Positions 62,441 to 64,000 of a stretch of DNA of 64,000 nt are shown here, piece by piece. A program made the translations under genes and the position numbers. The notes under the pieces are model-generated. The model saw only the letters and a list, made by a program, of their open reading frames with translations, did no database searches and was not told where the DNA came from. Positions within the stretch are counted from its first letter, which is position 1. Each line of letters starts with the position of its first letter. The stretch lies in assembly GCF_003063335.1 (NCBI RefSeq), contig NZ_NERX01000002.1, positions 372,001 through 436,000 on the forward strand, read 5' to 3'. The stretch comes from Limnohabitans sp. MMS-10A-192. GTDB lineage: Bacteria; Pseudomonadota; Gammaproteobacteria; Burkholderiales; Burkholderiaceae_C.

Positions 62441-63247
62441 ATGAGTCAAATTCAAAACAACATCTGGGCCGCGCCCCGCCTGTCCATGCGCTGGTGGCCT
62501 GTGTTCCAGCGCAACTGGCTGGTCTGGAAAAAGCTGGCCATCCCCAGTTTGGTGGGCAACATCGCCGAGCCCCTCATGTGGCTGGTGGCCTTTGGCTACG
62601 GCTTGGGTTCGCTCGTCGGGCAGATTGAGTTGGGCGGCGAGAAGGTGCCCTACATCCTGTTCTTGGCCAGCGGCAGCATCTGCATGAGTGCCATGAACGC
62701 AGCGACCTTTGAGGCACTGTACTCGGCGTTCTCGCGCATGCATGTGCAAAAAACCTGGGACGGTATCATGAACGCCCCGGTGCGGCTGGACGATGTGGTG
62801 CTGGCCGAAATGCTGTGGGCCGCCTTCAAAGCGCTGTTCACCGTCACGGCCATTCTGGGTGTGATGATGGCCTTGGGCATCAGCCACAGCTGGAAGCTCT
62901 TGGTCGCCTGGCCCGTGCTGCTGGGCGTGGGCATCACCTTCAGCTGCATGGCGCTGATCTTCAACGCACTGGCCAAGGGCTACGACTTTTTCACCTACTA
63001 CTTCACCCTGTTCCTCACGCCCATGATGTTCCTCTCGGGCATCTTCTTTCCGCGTGAACAACTGCCCGCGTTTGTGCGCGTGATCGCCGACTGGCTGCCG
63101 CTGTCGGTGGCCGTTGATTTGGTGCGGCCCCTCTTCATGGACCGCTGGCCAGAGCATCCAATGCGCAACGTGCTGGTGCTGGCCGTGTTTGCGGTGGTGT
63201 CGTTCTGGATCGCGTTGGCGTTGACGCGCAAGCGCTTCAGGAGCTGA
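62441..63247 (+). CDS. ABC-2 type permease, NodJ-like
   Basis: A 268-residue membrane protein with six hydrophobic helices, the permease partner of the ATPase just upstream. It begins near NNIWAAPRLSMRWWPVFQRNWLVWKKLAIPSLVGNIAEPLMWLVAFGYGLGSLVG and carries the ABC-2 segments SICMSAMNAATFEALYSAFSRMHVQKTWDGIMNAPVRLDDVVLAEMLWAAFKAL and TYYFTLFLTPMMFLSGIFFPREQLP, as in NodJ. A GAGGAAGG ribosome site precedes the ATG at 62441; a TTG two codons upstream is an alternative start. The exported molecule, perhaps a lipid or saccharide, is unknown. Confidence 0.92.
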   Translation: MSQIQNNIWAAPRLSMRWWPVFQRNWLVWKKLAIPSLVGNIAEPLMWLVAFGYGLGSLVGQIELGGEKVPYILFLASGSICMSAMNAATFEALYSAFSRMHVQKTWDGIMNAPVRLDDVVLAEMLWAAFKALFTVTAILGVMMALGISHSWKLLVAWPVLLGVGITFSCMALIFNALAKGYDFFTYYFTLFLTPMMFLSGIFFPREQLPAFVRVIADWLPLSVAVDLVRPLFMDRWPEHPMRNVLVLAVFAVVSFWIALALTRKRFRS

Positions 63248-63263
63248 ACCTCATCCTTCACAG

Positions 63264-63292
63264 TGGGGGCATGTGTCAGCAATTCGCCCCCA
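63264..63292 (+). other. Hairpin after the ABC permease gene, no U-tract
   Basis: A 7-bp inverted repeat (tgggggc with gccccca) with a 15-nt loop lies 17 bp after the permease stop. It may mark the transcript end, but no T-run follows directly. Confidence 0.35.
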
Positions 63293-63346
63293 TCCACCCG
63301 CTAAGATCGTTCTTTTATTTCCATCACACACTTTCAAGGATTGAGC

Positions 63347-64000
63347 ATGAGCATCCAGACCGTAGGCATCATTGGCGCAGGCACCATGGGCAATGGCATC
63401 GCACAGGCGTGCGCGGTGTCGGGCATCCCGGTGGTGATGGTTGATATCTCTGAAGCGGCCGTGGCCAAAGGCATTGCCACCGTCTCGGGCAGCCTGGACC
63501 GTCTGGTCAAGAAAGAAAAAATCAGCGAAGCCGACAAGGCCAAGGCTTTGGCGCTGATCAAGGGCAGCACTTCTTATGAAGACCTCAAGGCCACGCAGCT
63601 GGTCATCGAGGCCGCCACCGAAAACCAGGACCTCAAGGTCAAGATCTTGAAGCAACTCGACGGCATGCTGCCGGCCGAGGTCATCATCGCATCCAACACC
63701 TCGTCGATCTCGATCACCCAACTGGCCGCCGCCACGCAGCGCGCTGACCGCTTCATCGGCATGCACTTCTTCAACCCCGTGCCCATGATGGCGCTGGTGG
63801 AAATCATCCGTGGCCTGCAGACCAGCGACGCCACGCACGACGCCGTGCACGCCCTGGCCACCGCTTTGGGCAAGACCCCGATCACCGTCAAGAACGCCCC
63901 CGGCTTTGTCGTCAATCGCATCTTGGTGCCCATGATCAACGAAGCGCTGTTTGTGCTGTCCGAAGGGCTGGCCACAGCCGAAGACATCGATGCCGGCATG
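63347..64000 (+). CDS. 3-hydroxyacyl-CoA dehydrogenase (3-hydroxybutyryl-CoA type), N-terminal part
   Basis: The frame runs from an ATG at 63347 with no stop to the last base, giving the first 218 residues of a protein that usually has about 283. It begins MSIQTVGIIGAGTMGNGIAQACAVSG, the NAD-binding glycine motif, and has the substrate/catalytic stretches LVIEAATENQDLKVKI, IASNTSSISITQLA and GMHFFNPVPMMALVEII, with catalytic His in MHFFNP, then NAPGFVVNRILVPMINEA. This is the single-domain 3-hydroxybutyryl-CoA dehydrogenase type (PaaH/Hbd) that oxidises 3-hydroxyacyl-CoA. An AAGGA ribosome site lies 8 bp before the start. Confidence 0.95.
   Translation, partial: MSIQTVGIIGAGTMGNGIAQACAVSGIPVVMVDISEAAVAKGIATVSGSLDRLVKKEKISEADKAKALALIKGSTSYEDLKATQLVIEAATENQDLKVKILKQLDGMLPAEVIIASNTSSISITQLAAATQRADRFIGMHFFNPVPMMALVEIIRGLQTSDATHDAVHALATALGKTPITVKNAPGFVVNRILVPMINEALFVLSEGLATAEDIDAGM

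Noticed and set aside
61509-63247. Nodulation-factor exporter NodIJ
   Set aside because: The proteins are NodI/NodJ-like, but no nod biosynthesis gene is present and such pairs are widespread as general ABC-2 exporters.

Overview
The window is an unbroken stretch of bacterial chromosome. It fits a betaproteobacterium of the order Burkholderiales, probably family Comamonadaceae (Limnohabitans/Rhodoferax-like). The grounds are gene content and order (fur/bamE/dapB, an ExbB/ExbD pair before leuS-lptE-holA, hpf-ptsN-hprK), a 354-residue class II aldolase, a GshA of the ATP-grasp type, and dense GC-rich coding. This assignment is inference from protein character and synteny; no rRNA or tRNA gene was seen. 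Coding density is high and almost every gene is housekeeping.

Layout. 1-7.7 kb: end of pyruvate kinase, class II aldolase, purC, an Mpo1-like membrane protein, a CnoX-type thioredoxin/TPR protein (minus), purE-purK and a Sua5/TsaC protein. 7.7-12.9 kb: dacB and a SemiSWEET transporter (minus), then EamA-tsaB-rimI-uracil-DNA glycosylase with overlapping ends. 12.9-15.9 kb: lemA with two TPM-domain genes, then a second EamA transporter (minus). 16-25.9 kb: pyrF, an acyl-CoA dehydrogenase, two glutathione transferases, a long repeat field, an acyl-CoA ligase, a serine hydrolase, a MerR/thioesterase pair, a CYTH protein, a tail-anchored coiled-coil protein and a glutaredoxin-like protein. 26-37.7 kb: uvrA, a cyclophilin lipoprotein with two Ig-like repeats, a YajR-like MFS carrier, ssb, a TehA-type channel, DUF3422, mnmA, a lytic transglycosylase, a TSUP carrier and a NUDIX hydrolase. 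37.8-46.1 kb: pntAB, fadD, mtnN, corA and an MFS carrier. 46.3-60.5 kb: hpf, ptsN, hprK, fur, bamE, dapB, an ExbB/ExbD pair, leuS, lptE, holA, proA, gshA and kup. 60.5-64 kb: psd, a two-gene ABC-2 exporter and the start of a 3-hydroxyacyl-CoA dehydrogenase gene cut by the window edge.

Functional themes: purine and pyrimidine synthesis (purC, purE, purK, pyrF); the t6A tRNA pathway (tsaC, tsaB) and mnm5s2U34 (mnmA); fatty-acid activation and oxidation; glutathione and redox chemistry (gshA, GSTs, glutaredoxin-like protein, pntAB); envelope building (dacB, bamE, lptE, psd, ExbB/ExbD, transglycosylase); and regulation by phosphotransfer (ptsN, hprK).

The part not explained by known genes is intergenic. 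(i) A hairpin element with an identical 24-nt loop core and stems of different sequence occurs twice, at about 43.6 and 51.3 kb; this is the best candidate for an undescribed structured element. (ii) A 207-bp tandem array of bipartite palindromes lies at about 19.9-20.4 kb, with relatives at 9.5, 16.0 and 60.5 kb. (iii) Several shorter repeats and palindromes sit between genes. No CRISPR array, prophage, insertion sequence or defence island was seen.
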